From the NCBI GenBank assembly GCA_018672315.1, contig CP076053.1, positions 1,227,827 to 1,291,826 of the forward strand: a stretch of DNA of 64,000 bases, read 5' to 3'. Position 1 is the first letter of the stretch; each line of letters begins with the position of its first letter. The translations under genes were made by a program, and so were the position numbers. The notes below the pieces were generated by a model. It did no database searches. It worked only from the letters and a program-made list of their open reading frames with translations, and was not told the DNA's origin. Below, in pieces: positions 49,604 to 58,432 of the stretch. Source of the stretch: Nocardioidaceae bacterium. Its GTDB lineage: Bacteria; Actinomycetota; Actinomycetes; Propionibacteriales; Nocardioidaceae.

Positions 49604-51150
49604 GAGGCCACCGCCTCGGCGTCGCGACCGGACGCCGTGCCGTCCGCCCGCGCGGCCGTCCGCGTCGCCGCCTGCATCACCGTCGTCGGATCGGCCTCGG
49701 AGCGGTCGAGGTCAGCGGTGATCCGCCCCTCGCAGACCACGAGCACGCGATCGGCCATGCCGAGCACCTCCGGCAGCTCCGAGCTGATCATCAGGATCGC
49801 CAGGCCCTGGCCGGCGAGGTCGGAGAGCAGACGGTGCACCTCGGACTTCGTGCCGATGTCGATGCCCCGGGTGGGCTCGTCGATGATCAGCAGACGCGGC
49901 TCCGTCGCCAACCACTTGGCGATGACCACCTTCTGCTGGTTGCCTCCGCTCATCGTCGTCGCGCCGAGGTCCAGGGCGCCGGTCTTGACCTCGAGCCGCG
50001 CGGCCCAGGGAGCGGCAGCGGCAGTCTCGTCGGAGATGGTGAGGATGCCGGCGCGTCCGAGGCCACGTCGGATCACGCCCGCCACGTTCCGCGCGACCGA
50101 GGCCTCGGTCACGAGGCCCTGCTGGCGGCGGTCCTCGGGGATCAGGGCCATGCCGGCCTCGACGGCGGCCCGGGGGCTGCCGGGGCGCACGGCCTCGCCG
50201 CAGACCCGCACCGACCCCGCGTCGTAGCGGTCGACCCCGAACACGGCACGCGCGATCTCGCTGCGTCCCGCGCCGACCAGCCCCGCGAGGCCGACGATCT
50301 CGCCGGCGCGCACCGTGAGGCTGACGTCGGAGAAGACGCCGCGCGCACCGAGGCCCTCGACCTCGAGAACGGTCTCGCCGAGCTGGGCAGGCGTCTTGGG
50401 GAACAGATCGCCGACCTCGCGACCGACCATCAGACCCACGATCTCCTCGGGGTCGGTCTCGGCGGTCCGGCGAGTGCCGACGTACGCCCCGTCGCGCATC
50501 ACGGTGATGGTGTCGCAGAGGTCGAAGACCTCGTCGAAGCGGTGGGAGATGAACACCAGCGCGCGGCCCTCGTCCCGCAGCCCACGGGCGACGGCGAAGA
50601 GTCGCTCGACCTCGACGCCGGACAGTGCGGCGGTGGGCTCGTCCATGATGAGGACCGTCGCGTCGAGCGAGACGGCCTTCGCGATCTCGATCAGCTGCTG
50701 GTCGGCGATGCTGAGACCGAGGGCGGGACGTCGTGGGTCGATGTCGACACCGAGTCGCGCGAAGAGGGCGCGCACCTGACGATCCATCTCGCGCCGGTCG
50801 ATGCGTCGGCCGCGGCTGAGCGGCTGGCGTCCCATGAACACGTTCTCCGTGACCGAGAGGTCGGGGAACAGGGTCGGCTCCTGGTAGATCACCGCGACAC
50901 CAGCGGCCTTGGACTCGCTGGTGCTGGAGAAGTCGACGCTCTCGCCCTCGAGCCTCAGGTCGCCACCGTCGCGACGGTGCACGCCGGCGACGATCTTGAC
51001 CAGGGTCGACTTGCCGGCACCGTTCTCGCCGACGAGCGCGTGGATCGATCCGGCGCGCGCCTCGAGGGTGCCCGAGGTCAGGGCGCGTACGGCACCGAAA
51101 CTCTTCGTGACGTCGTGGAGCTGGAGCGTCACCTGGCTCTGCTCGCTCAT
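49600..51150 (-). CDS. rhaT: Rhamnose ABC transporter ATPase (two nucleotide-binding domains)
   Basis: A 516-residue sugar-import ATPase with two ABC domains. Domain 1 has Walker A GENGAGKS (41-48), Walker B VLIMDEPTAAL, signature LSIADQQ (degenerate). Domain 2 has the usual altered Walker A GLVGAGRSE, an intact signature MSGGNQQK and LLIIDEPTRGID. This is the RbsA/RhaT arrangement. It is the first gene of the 11-gene operon; ATG 51150 is preceded by AGGAGGG and by a promoter with a LacI-type operator. Confidence 0.93.
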   Translation of the reverse strand: MSEQSQVTLQLHDVTKSFGAVRALTSGTLEARAGSIHALVGENGAGKSTLVKIVAGVHRRDGGDLRLEGESVDFSSTSESKAAGVAVIYQEPTLFPDLSVTENVFMGRQPLSRGRRIDRREMDRQVRALFARLGVDIDPRRPALGLSIADQQLIEIAKAVSLDATVLIMDEPTAALSGVEVERLFAVARGLRDEGRALVFISHRFDEVFDLCDTITVMRDGAYVGTRRTAETDPEEIVGLMVGREVGDLFPKTPAQLGETVLEVEGLGARGVFSDVSLTVRAGEIVGLAGLVGAGRSEIARAVFGVDRYDAGSVRVCGEAVRPGSPRAAVEAGMALIPEDRRQQGLVTEASVARNVAGVIRRGLGRAGILTISDETAAAAPWAARLEVKTGALDLGATTMSGGNQQKVVIAKWLATEPRLLIIDEPTRGIDIGTKSEVHRLLSDLAGQGLAILMISSELPEVLGMADRVLVVCEGRITADLDRSEADPTTVMQAATRTAARADGTASGRDAEAVAS

Positions 51151-51161
51151 GCACCCTCCTG

Positions 51162-51218
51162 ATTGAAAGGTTTCAATGTGTGATCTCCGACGCTAGTGAC
51201 CACGACCACACACGTCAA
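51162..51218 (-). promoter_or_regulatory. Rhamnose operon promoter with LacI-type operator
   Basis: On the minus strand: -35 TTGACG (51218-51213), exactly 17 bp, -10 TAGCGT (51195-51190), giving a start near 51183. The perfect palindrome ATTGAAA-GG-TTTCAAT (51162-51177) lies just downstream of that start, where a bound LacI protein would block the polymerase. The rhamnosidase promoter at 57245-57296 has the same layout. The regulator gene is divergent, 206 bp from the rhaT start. Confidence 0.75.
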
Positions 51219-51355
51219 GGGTCGAGTGATTACGAAATCGCAGCGGGGCCTGGCGACAGCGCACGGAGGGCGCCTGAACGGTCACCAGTCGAGCATCAGC
51301 GTCGCCTAGCATGCCCGTGGAGGCGGACAGTCCGCTTTCCACGAGCAGGAGTGCT

Positions 51356-52444
51356 GTGAATCGACCCCCGGGCCGTGTCCCCGCAGGCCAGACGCGCGGC
51401 GCGGGCGAGTCGAGCCAGCCACCCGAACCCCGCCACTCCGTCGGGGTGAAGGACGTCGCGATCGCTGCGGGAGTCTCGCTGGGCACCGTGTCCAACGTCC
51501 TCAACCGTCCAGACCGGGTGAGCGAGGCCACCCGCGAGCGGGTGCTGAAGGCGGTGCGCGAGCTCGGATTCGTGCGCAACGAGTCCGCGCGGACGCTTCG
51601 CGCGGGTCGCAGCCGCGTCCTCGCCTACGTGATGCTCGACGCCACGAACCCGTTCTTCACCGACGTCGCCAGGGCGATGGAGGGCAGCGCCGAGTCAGCG
51701 GACCTGACGCTGTTCCTGTGCGACAGCGGGAACCGCGCCGAGCGCGAGCAGGCACACCTGGACCGCCTGGTGGAGCAGCGCGTCGCCGGCATCATGGTCA
51801 CCGCGGTCGACCCGGGCTCGCCCCGGCTCCTCGAGGTCAGCGCCCGTGGAGTCCCCCTCGTCGTTGTCGACCGGGTCCGCGACGACGACGCCCTGTGCTC
51901 GGTCGCCGTCGACGACCACCTGGGCGGACGACTCGCGGTCGAGCACCTCGTGGAGCGGGGCCATCGCCGGATCGCCTTCGTCGGCGGCCCGCTCGGTCTC
52001 GGTCAGGTCGCCGACCGTCTCGCCGGGGCTCGCGAGGCGTGGGCGACGGCCGGGCGCGCCGCCGCCGACCTCACGGTCATCGACACCCCGGCCCTCACGG
52101 TCACCCATGGCCTCTCCGCGTGCGAGGCGCTGCTGGCGCAGGACGTGGATCGCCGCCCGACTGCCGCCTTCTGCGCCAACGACCTGGTCGCGCTCGGTGT
52201 GCTCCAGGGCATGGTCGGCAGAGAAGTCAGCGTGCCGGGGGAGCTCGCGATCATCGGCTACGACGACATCGAGTTCGCCGGCGCGGCCGCGGTGCCGCTG
52301 ACGTCCGTACGCCAACCGCGTGCCGACCTCGGACGTACCGCCACCGAGCTCCTCCTGGCGGAGGGTGAGGGCACCCCGCACACGCACCGTCGGGTGGTCT
52401 TCGAGCCGGAGGTCGTCGCCCGGGCATCGACACGGACACCCTGA
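51356..52444 (+). CDS. rhaR: LacI family regulator of rhamnose genes
   Basis: A 362-residue LacI repressor. A helix-turn-helix starts VKDVAIAAGVSLGTVSNVLN (about 31-50), followed by the hinge helix ARTLRAGRS and a periplasmic-binding-protein-like effector domain (TNPFFTDVARAMEGSAES, GYDDIEFAGAAAVPLTSVRQP). GTG 51356 has AGGAG at 51347-51351; a TAGCAT -10 box at 51307-51312 makes an earlier start unlikely. Divergent from rhaT, it most likely binds the TGAAAGGTTTCA boxes there and before the rhamnosidase. Effector (L-rhamnose or rhamnulose type) is inferred. Not related to AraC-type RhaR of E. coli. Confidence 0.85.
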   Translation: MNRPPGRVPAGQTRGAGESSQPPEPRHSVGVKDVAIAAGVSLGTVSNVLNRPDRVSEATRERVLKAVRELGFVRNESARTLRAGRSRVLAYVMLDATNPFFTDVARAMEGSAESADLTLFLCDSGNRAEREQAHLDRLVEQRVAGIMVTAVDPGSPRLLEVSARGVPLVVVDRVRDDDALCSVAVDDHLGGRLAVEHLVERGHRRIAFVGGPLGLGQVADRLAGAREAWATAGRAAADLTVIDTPALTVTHGLSACEALLAQDVDRRPTAAFCANDLVALGVLQGMVGREVSVPGELAIIGYDDIEFAGAAAVPLTSVRQPRADLGRTATELLLAEGEGTPHTHRRVVFEPEVVARASTRTP

Positions 52445-52454
52445 CGACACGCGG

Positions 52455-52486
52455 CCGCCCCCGACCGGATCGCAGGTCGGGGGCGG
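52455..52486. terminator. Bidirectional hairpin terminator
   Basis: A perfect 12-bp stem CCGCCCCCGACC (52455-52466) with its complement at 52475-52486, between the convergent LacI regulator and alpha-L-rhamnosidase genes. Confidence 0.85.
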
Positions 52487-52522
52487 TCGCTGTCCGACCG
52501 GGTCGTGCCCGGCCGTCGCTGC

Positions 52523-55500
52523 TCAGCGCAGGATCACCTCCACGGCGTGCTCGGTGCCGTCGGCGACCTCGACCACGACGGTGTGGCAGCCCGAGGCGCC
52601 CCGGGGCGTCGCCCAGTTGACGGCGAAGCCGTCGTCCTGGACCGACAGACCGCCACCGCGGGTCGCGAACCGGAGGTCCCCGGCGTCCGCCCGCGACTCC
52701 TCGGCGACGCAGCCGACGTACAGCCGGATGTCGTTCACCGCGTCGATGGACCGGCGCACCTCGCCGGCGGAGTCGAGCAGCATGAAGCGGATCGGCACGG
52801 TCGAGCCGGCCTTGACGGGGCTTCCGTCGGCACCCTTCGTACGCTCGAGTCCGCGTACCTGCCAGGATTCGCGCACCGTGACGGTTCGGCGCTCCACGGT
52901 CGTGTTGCCGGCCACGTCGGACGCCGTCGCGGTCAGCGCGTGCTCGCCCGGCTCCGTCGACCAGCCGGTGACCTCGCATCCTGCAGGCCCCGACAGGTCG
53001 TCGGTGGCCGTGCAGGTGGGCGCCTGCTGCGGCACCTGGCCGGCACCGAAGCTGGTGCCGTCCTCCGGCGCGGCACTCCAGATCAGACCCGGTGCCGTGG
53101 CGTCGCGGGAGACCTCCACCCGCTCCACGTCCGAGACATTGCCCGTCTCGTCGGCAGCGCGTACGGCGAAGACCGTCTCGCCCTCCGGCACCGTGACGGG
53201 GCCAGGGTAGGCGGTCCAGTCGCCGAGCTCGCCGGCGGAGCCGGAGCGGATCTCGATGGTCAGTGGACCGTCGGAGTCGTCGGTGGCGGACGCCTCGAGG
53301 GCGACCTCGCCGACGTACCAGCCGTTTCGGCCGTCCGGCTCGGCCGGGTCGACCGCGACCGTCACCGTCGGCGCGACGACATCGGGAGAGGACCACCCGG
53401 ACGGGCAGACCGTGGTGAGGCGCTCGTTGTCGGCCACCGCGACACCCCGCTGCGTGCTCAGCACGTGGCAGCCCGGCCCTACGTCCGCGACCTCGGCGTA
53501 GCCGCCCGTGACCTTGACCGGCGTCGCGACTCCGTCGACGTACACGGTCTCGGTGCCGGCGGGCACCTTCGGCAGCGCCACGGTCGCTGTGCTGTTGGCC
53601 GGCACGTGCACCCCGACGTCGACACGGTCGCCGACGCGGTCGTACGCCGCCCCGATGTGCCCGCGCACCGAGGGCACCGTGACGTTCGCCCAGTCCAACC
53701 TGTCCGCTTGCGGCCGCACGTCGAAGGTGCGGTAGCCAGGCGTGGTCGGCCGGATGCCGAACATGCCCTGCGGCATCGCGTACGCCGGGGACGCCGCCCA
53801 CGGGTGGGAGTAGGTGGTGTTGCCCTTGATGCTGACGTCCCAGGCCTCCATGGTCGCGCCGGCTCCGACGCGGACCATGTTGAGGTAGCTGCGCAGGCCG
53901 TCTGCGGTGAGCAGGTCGAACGCGATGTCGGCTCGGTCACCGTCGTAGAGCGCCTCGAACACGAACGCCGCGCAGTAGACGCTGCAATTCATGCCGCGGT
54001 CGCTGATGTAGTCGGCCACCCGGTCGGCCCGGTCCGGCGTTGCCACGCCGAAGGCGGTGGCGAAGACACTGGACTGGAACGCGAAGTGGTTCACCGGGGT
54101 GCGGTCGGCGTTCAGACCGTCGCGGTAGGCCCCGCGCTCCTCGTCCCACATGCGCTCGTTGACCGCGGCCGCGATCGTGTCAGCCCGCTGGGTGTAGGCC
54201 GTCACGTCGGCGGTGCGACCGAGCTCGGTGGCCATCGTCGCCATGGCACGGTAGGACCGCACGGCCAGGGCGTTGATCACCGTGTTGTAGGGGCGGAACA
54301 CGAAGCCGTCGCGCTCCGAGGCAGGCCAGTCGACGATGTCGCAGTCCGTGCAGCTGTTGGCGCCGTTCGAGCCGGAGTTCTTGCGGATCAGGCCGGTCTC
54401 GGCCTCGAACCACTGCTCGGGCAGCTTGGACTTCACCGCGTCGTAGCGGCGCGCCAGGGCGGCGGCGTCACCGGTCTGCTCGAACCCGTCGGCCACCGCG
54501 AGGATGACGTACATCGGCCACTCGGTCGGCCAGGTGCGCTGGACGAACAGGTAGTCGGTGGAGAAGTCACCCAGCGTCGGGTCGGACGTGGTGTAGAGGT
54601 TCGCGAGCAGCTGCAGGTAGGAGTCCGCCTCGTACGGCTGCCGTTCGCGCTCCCAGGAGTCGACGTAGAGATTGCCGTTGAGCGCCTCGAGGGTGTTGCG
54701 CGAGAGCTCCCACACGCTGTTCAGCTCCGCGTCGGAGGATTCGAACACCGCACCGTCGGTGTCGAACGGGTAGACGTACGCCATCGCCGGGAAGTCAGAG
54801 GCGCCGAGCCCCGTGGGGGCGCCGCTGACCTCGACGTACCGGAACACCCGCATGCCCCACGTCTCGATCTGGTTGCGGCCCGCCTTGAGGGTCCACTGGT
54901 CGCGGTAGGTGTTGCCCGCGGTGGTGCGGTACTTCACCGAGCCGTTCTCGAGGACCTGGCCGTACCGGATGTCGAGCCGCTGGCCGGCCTCACCTCGGAG
55001 GTCCAGCGCTAGGCCGCCCAACCAGGATCGTCCGTAGTCGATGACGTACGAGCCGGGTGAGGTCTCGGTGACCGAGGCCGGGTCGCGCAGCTGCCGCTCC
55101 ACCTTGGCCGTCGGGGTCGCCAGCAGCTCGTCGAAAGCCGGCTTCACGACCGGGGACTCCCAACCCGCGGCCTCGAAGCCGGGCTCGGCGAACCCCGTCG
55201 GGTAGGCGCGGTTGTCGACGTCCTCCATCGGCGCGGTGAAGTACTGCGTGCCGATGTCACCGCTGGCGGGGTAGGCCTCGAAGCCCGCGAGGGACCGCCA
55301 GGTGTCGTCGGAGCCGAAGACGTCGGAGGTGCCGTCGGCGTAGCCGACGACGAGCTCGGCCTGGAAGCGCTTGTCGGCGGTCGTGTGCGCGAGCGCCCCG
55401 ATGGCGTTGGGCTGTCCCGGACGCACCAGCCCGGTGACGTCGAAGCCGTCGTAGCGGGTCTCCCCGCGGATCGGCCGCACGGGCCCGATGCCCACGAAGG

Positions 55501-57220
55501 TGCCATTGACCCAGACCTTGTGCACGAAGGCCCGCGCCGGCTGTGCGGAGGCGCCGGCGGTGTAGAGGTGGGCGTACGCGATCTCCTTGTCGGCCGGGAC
55601 AGCCTCGCCCCGCAGGAAGGTCCAGTCGTTGCTCTCTTCCGCGGTCAGGCATGAGGAGCCGCGGGACACCGTCAGGGTCCCGGCGGAGACCTGACCGCAG
55701 GTCAGGGGGTTCTTGCCGTCGCTGAAGTCTGTGTCGATCACAGGGTCACCGCCGATCGGGGTGACCACGAGGCGCTCGACCTCGAAGGCCTCGAAGCCGC
55801 CGGTGCGTACGCCGGGACGCCCGGTGCGGTAGGTGGTGTCGACCAGGGTGTCGACGAGCACGTCGTCGACGTAGGTGCGCAGCGTCGTGCCGCGGGCCTC
55901 GACACGCAGCGCGTGCAGCTCGTCAGCTGCGACGGCGATGCCGGGCACACGAACGCTGCGGAGCCGGTCGAAGCTGCCACCGCGGTTGGCGTAGATCTCG
56001 ACGAGACCCTCCGGGCTGCCCTGCTTGAGCTGCACCAGGTAGTAGCCCGCGTCAGTGCCGCGGATGGCCAGGGCAGCGGTGCTGGTGCCTGGCTCGATGC
56101 GCACGTCGGCCTCGGTCGTGTAGTCCTGCCACGCCGCGCCGGTGAGGCAGTTGCGGCTCCTGGCGACGTAGAGCCGGCCCGAGCGCAACTCGCCGCAGGC
56201 GAACTCCTCGGCTCCGGCGGAGAAGTCGTTGGCGTAGAGGACGGAGTCGTCCGCGCTGACCCTGAGGTCGTCGAAGAACGCCGATTCCGAGCTCCCGGTG
56301 CGGAAGCCGATGCCGCCGGCGGCGTGGGTGCCGTCGGTGATCGAGCTGACCCGGCTCCATTCCTGCGCACCCGCGGGGCGCAGATCGGTGACGATGCGAG
56401 ATCCCTGCGTGGCGATGCGGAACTCGTACGTCGAACCGTTCATCAGCGTAAACGGCAGGGCGTCGATGCTGATGACGCGGTAGCTGCCGTTGCTCGTGAC
56501 GTGAGCCTTAAGGGTGTTCGCGTCGGCGCCGGCTGACGCCCCCCGGAACTGCCACATGTAGAAGTCGTTCGTGCTCGTGGCTCGGAAGGTCACGCTCGCC
56601 GCGACCGACTCGACGGCGAAGGTGCCGGAGTAGGTGGCGTCGGTCCAGCCCTCGGCGACCGAGGGCGACCAGACGGGGCTCGAGTCGCTCCAGCTGCTGC
56701 CGGGGCCGGTCCCGAACGAGGCGGGCGCCGACCAGTCCGACGCCGTGCCGTCGCCGTCCCAGGTGCGTACGCGCCACGTCCAGCCGCCCGATGCAGCCAG
56801 TGAAGGGCCGTCGTACGCGACGCTCTGGCTGCGCTCGGACTCGATCTTGCCCGAATCCCACACGGTGGCCTCGGCTGCCGGGGCGCCCGCGGCGGAGACC
56901 TGCACCCGGTAGGCGCTCTGCATGCCATCGCCCGCACCGGGACCACCGATCGGGGGCTGCCAGCCGAGAGCGGGCTTCGTGCCCGGCTCGAGGTCGACGG
57001 GTCCGGTGCGCTGCGCGGTGCGCAGGGCGGTTGGCGCTGCCGACGCCACGCTCCCGGGAGCGGCCTGCGCTCTCGCGCTCGGGGCTGCGGGGGCGATTGC
57101 GGCGGTCGGGGCGGCGGTCGCCGGGGCCGGCAGCATCACCGAGGCGCCGACCGTCGCCACGGCGACGAGGCCGACCCACCATGACGCCCGACGGGGCGTC
57201 CGCGGAGGACGTGAGGTCAT
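52523..57220 (-). CDS. Secreted multidomain alpha-L-rhamnosidase (GH78)
   Basis: A 1565-residue secreted enzyme. The signal peptide is about residues 1-38 (VGLVAVATVGASVM...ATAAP). Then come a fibronectin-like rhamnosidase N-domain (YRVQVSAAG, WRVRTWDGDG), two concanavalin/LamG-like segments each with LRVEA or VEIYANRGG type strands, and the accessory N2 domain (IAYAHLYTAGAS...YDGFDVTGL). The GH78 (alpha/alpha)6 catalytic domain begins near DTDGAVFESSD, with acidic residues in NLYVDSWERERQPYEADS and SYLNMVRVGAGATMEAWDVS, and is followed by a beta C-domain. The C-terminus holds Ig-like modules and a final Cys-containing domain. It should release L-rhamnose from plant or microbial glycans outside the cell. 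Its promoter copies that of the uptake operon. Confidence 0.9.
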   Translation of the reverse strand: MTSRPPRTPRRASWWVGLVAVATVGASVMLPAPATAAPTAAIAPAAPSARAQAAPGSVASAAPTALRTAQRTGPVDLEPGTKPALGWQPPIGGPGAGDGMQSAYRVQVSAAGAPAAEATVWDSGKIESERSQSVAYDGPSLAASGGWTWRVRTWDGDGTASDWSAPASFGTGPGSSWSDSSPVWSPSVAEGWTDATYSGTFAVESVAASVTFRATSTNDFYMWQFRGASAGADANTLKAHVTSNGSYRVISIDALPFTLMNGSTYEFRIATQGSRIVTDLRPAGAQEWSRVSSITDGTHAAGGIGFRTGSSESAFFDDLRVSADDSVLYANDFSAGAEEFACGELRSGRLYVARSRNCLTGAAWQDYTTEADVRIEPGTSTAALAIRGTDAGYYLVQLKQGSPEGLVEIYANRGGSFDRLRSVRVPGIAVAADELHALRVEARGTTLRTYVDDVLVDTLVDTTYRTGRPGVRTGGFEAFEVERLVVTPIGGDPVIDTDFSDGKNPLTCGQVSAGTLTVSRGSSCLTAEESNDWTFLRGEAVPADKEIAYAHLYTAGASAQPARAFVHKVWVNGTFVGIGPVRPIRGETRYDGFDVTGLVRPGQPNAIGALAHTTADKRFQAELVVGYADGTSDVFGSDDTWRSLAGFEAYPASGDIGTQYFTAPMEDVDNRAYPTGFAEPGFEAAGWESPVVKPAFDELLATPTAKVERQLRDPASVTETSPGSYVIDYGRSWLGGLALDLRGEAGQRLDIRYGQVLENGSVKYRTTAGNTYRDQWTLKAGRNQIETWGMRVFRYVEVSGAPTGLGASDFPAMAYVYPFDTDGAVFESSDAELNSVWELSRNTLEALNGNLYVDSWERERQPYEADSYLQLLANLYTTSDPTLGDFSTDYLFVQRTWPTEWPMYVILAVADGFEQTGDAAALARRYDAVKSKLPEQWFEAETGLIRKNSGSNGANSCTDCDIVDWPASERDGFVFRPYNTVINALAVRSYRAMATMATELGRTADVTAYTQRADTIAAAVNERMWDEERGAYRDGLNADRTPVNHFAFQSSVFATAFGVATPDRADRVADYISDRGMNCSVYCAAFVFEALYDGDRADIAFDLLTADGLRSYLNMVRVGAGATMEAWDVSIKGNTTYSHPWAASPAYAMPQGMFGIRPTTPGYRTFDVRPQADRLDWANVTVPSVRGHIGAAYDRVGDRVDVGVHVPANSTATVALPKVPAGTETVYVDGVATPVKVTGGYAEVADVGPGCHVLSTQRGVAVADNERLTTVCPSGWSSPDVVAPTVTVAVDPAEPDGRNGWYVGEVALEASATDDSDGPLTIEIRSGSAGELGDWTAYPGPVTVPEGETVFAVRAADETGNVSDVERVEVSRDATAPGLIWSAAPEDGTSFGAGQVPQQAPTCTATDDLSGPAGCEVTGWSTEPGEHALTATASDVAGNTTVERRTVTVRESWQVRGLERTKGADGSPVKAGSTVPIRFMLLDSAGEVRRSIDAVNDIRLYVGCVAEESRADAGDLRFATRGGGLSVQDDGFAVNWATPRGASGCHTVVVEVADGTEHAVEVILR

Positions 57221-57244
57221 GGTCAGCTCCAACTCGGTGCGAGG

Positions 57245-57296
57245 GTTGAAAGGTTTCACAAGCGCTGACGGTATGGTGCTCGTCACAGGTCGTCAA
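57245..57296 (-). promoter_or_regulatory. Rhamnosidase promoter with LacI-type operator
   Basis: On the minus strand: -35 TTGACG (57296-57291), 17 bp, -10 TACCGT (57273-57268), start near 57260, and the box GTTGAAAGGTTTCACA at 57245-57260 (core TGAAAGGTTTCA at 57247-57258) right at or after it. The same -35 hexamer, spacer and operator core occur before rhaT, so the LacI regulator at 51356 very likely controls both. Confidence 0.72.
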
Positions 57297-57356
57297 GGGT
57301 CACCTGGAGAGAGCTACGGACCCGTCTGCCACGCGATCTGCGGCCGCCAGGCAGGG

Positions 57357-57821
57357 TCAGTCTTCTGCGGTCACGCGTACGCGCAGCTCCTGTGAGAGGT
57401 CGGCGCGCAGGACCCCTCGGCCCTCGACGAGCGCTGACGGGACGGCAACCGTCCAGACCGTCGTGCCGTCGGGACGGGCATCGGTCGTCCCCAACGCGTA
57501 CGCCTCACCTCGCTGATGGACCACCAGCCGGACGTCGGTGGAGGGCCTGCCGTCCGGGCACCCCTCGGTGAAGTACATCCCCGTGACGCGGACGCGCTCC
57601 CCCGGCGAGATCGACGTCGCGGCGATGTCGAGCGTGGGCTGGGCCGTCGAGCACGACGCCGTCGCCGTGACCGCCCCACCGCAGGCTGCGAGAAGCCGGG
57701 AGAGGGCCACGTAGACCAGGAGTCCGGCAGCCCTCACCGCACCCGTGGTGCCGCGACGTCGCGTCGTCGCCGTGCGAGCGGGCCCCGACGCGGCGAGGCG
57801 TACGCGTGAGCTCATGCCCAT
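57357..57821 (-). CDS. Hypothetical lipoprotein
   Basis: A 154-residue protein with an unusually long basic N-terminus (SSRVRLAASGPARTATTRRRG), a hydrophobic signal stretch and lipobox LLAAC at about 43-47, so it is probably lipid-anchored. The mature domain (about 108 residues) has two cysteines (SCSTAQ, EGCPDG) and an Ig-like beta pattern (SISPGERVRVTGMYF, LVVHQRGEAYALG). I do not know the family. ATG 57821 is taken; ATG 57815 is equally possible. Upstream lie two direct 16-bp repeats (57864-57901). Confidence 0.6.
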   Translation of the reverse strand: MGMSSRVRLAASGPARTATTRRRGTTGAVRAAGLLVYVALSRLLAACGGAVTATASCSTAQPTLDIAATSISPGERVRVTGMYFTEGCPDGRPSTDVRLVVHQRGEAYALGTTDARPDGTTVWTVAVPSALVEGRGVLRADLSQELRVRVTAED

Positions 57822-57863
57822 GGGACGCGGGACCCGGCCGCACGGTTCCCGTGCACGCGCCTG

Positions 57864-57901
57864 ACCCGTGCGTACGTCAGCCTTCACCCGTGCGTACGTC
57901 A
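57864..57901. repeat. Two direct 16-bp repeats upstream of the lipoprotein gene
   Basis: ACCCGTGCGTACGTCA occurs at 57864-57879 and again at 57886-57901, a centre-to-centre distance of 22 bp (two helical turns). They lie 43-80 bp upstream of the lipoprotein start and 55 bp after the neighbouring stop, so they may be paired regulator sites. Each includes the palindrome CGTACG. Confidence 0.6.
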
Positions 57902-57955
57902 CCCCGAATGGCCGGGAGACCTGACAGGCGCACGGGTCGAGCTCGCCGCACTGGC

Positions 57956-58387
57956 TCAGTCGAGCCTGACCGCGTCGGCCGCAGCACACTCGTCGGGCAC
58001 ACCCGCCGGAACGGGCATGATGTGGGCCTGGAAGTCGTACGTCCTGCCGAGGGCGAAGCGCTCGTCGTCGTGCGTCACGACGACGCCTCCGCCTCGCACC
58101 GACAGCTGCGCCCCGGGCGGGAACACGGCCAGCGTCGACCCGTCGTCGCTCTCGAAGCCGACGCATCGATCTTCCAGGAGCACGATCGGTGCCGACCACC
58201 CGAACCCGGCGATCGCCTCCGTCGCCAGCGACCTGTCGTCGCGGACGAGCACCACGCCGTCGATCTCCTGCGGCCCGGTGCCGTGTCCCCACCACACGAA
58301 GGCTCCGACGACCACGGCCCCCAGACCTGCACCCACGACGCCGACGCGCCAGCTGCTCCTCGTCTTCGCGTTCGGTTGGTCTGCCAT
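57956..58387 (-). CDS. Hypothetical membrane-anchored protein
   Basis: A 143-residue protein with a short basic cytoplasmic start, one membrane helix (about 15-33, VGVVGAGLGAVVVGAFVWW) and a small extracytoplasmic domain with two cysteines (DRCVGFES and DECAAAD near the end). No family recognised. ATG 58387 is the likely start. It runs in the same direction as the lipoprotein gene at 57357 and lies 45 bp downstream of the CoA-transferase stop. Confidence 0.6.
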   Translation of the reverse strand: MADQPNAKTRSSWRVGVVGAGLGAVVVGAFVWWGHGTGPQEIDGVVLVRDDRSLATEAIAGFGWSAPIVLLEDRCVGFESDDGSTLAVFPPGAQLSVRGGGVVVTHDDERFALGRTYDFQAHIMPVPAGVPDECAAADAVRLD

Positions 58388-58432
58388 GTGGCTTCGACGC
58401 AGCGCGAACCGAACCGGTTCCCCGAGGCGTGA

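Noticed and set aside
52505-55012. An 835-codon open frame antisense to the rhamnosidase
   Set aside because: Same GC3 artefact; it also runs through a bidirectional region without a start signal, while the rhamnosidase reading has signal peptide and GH78 motifs.
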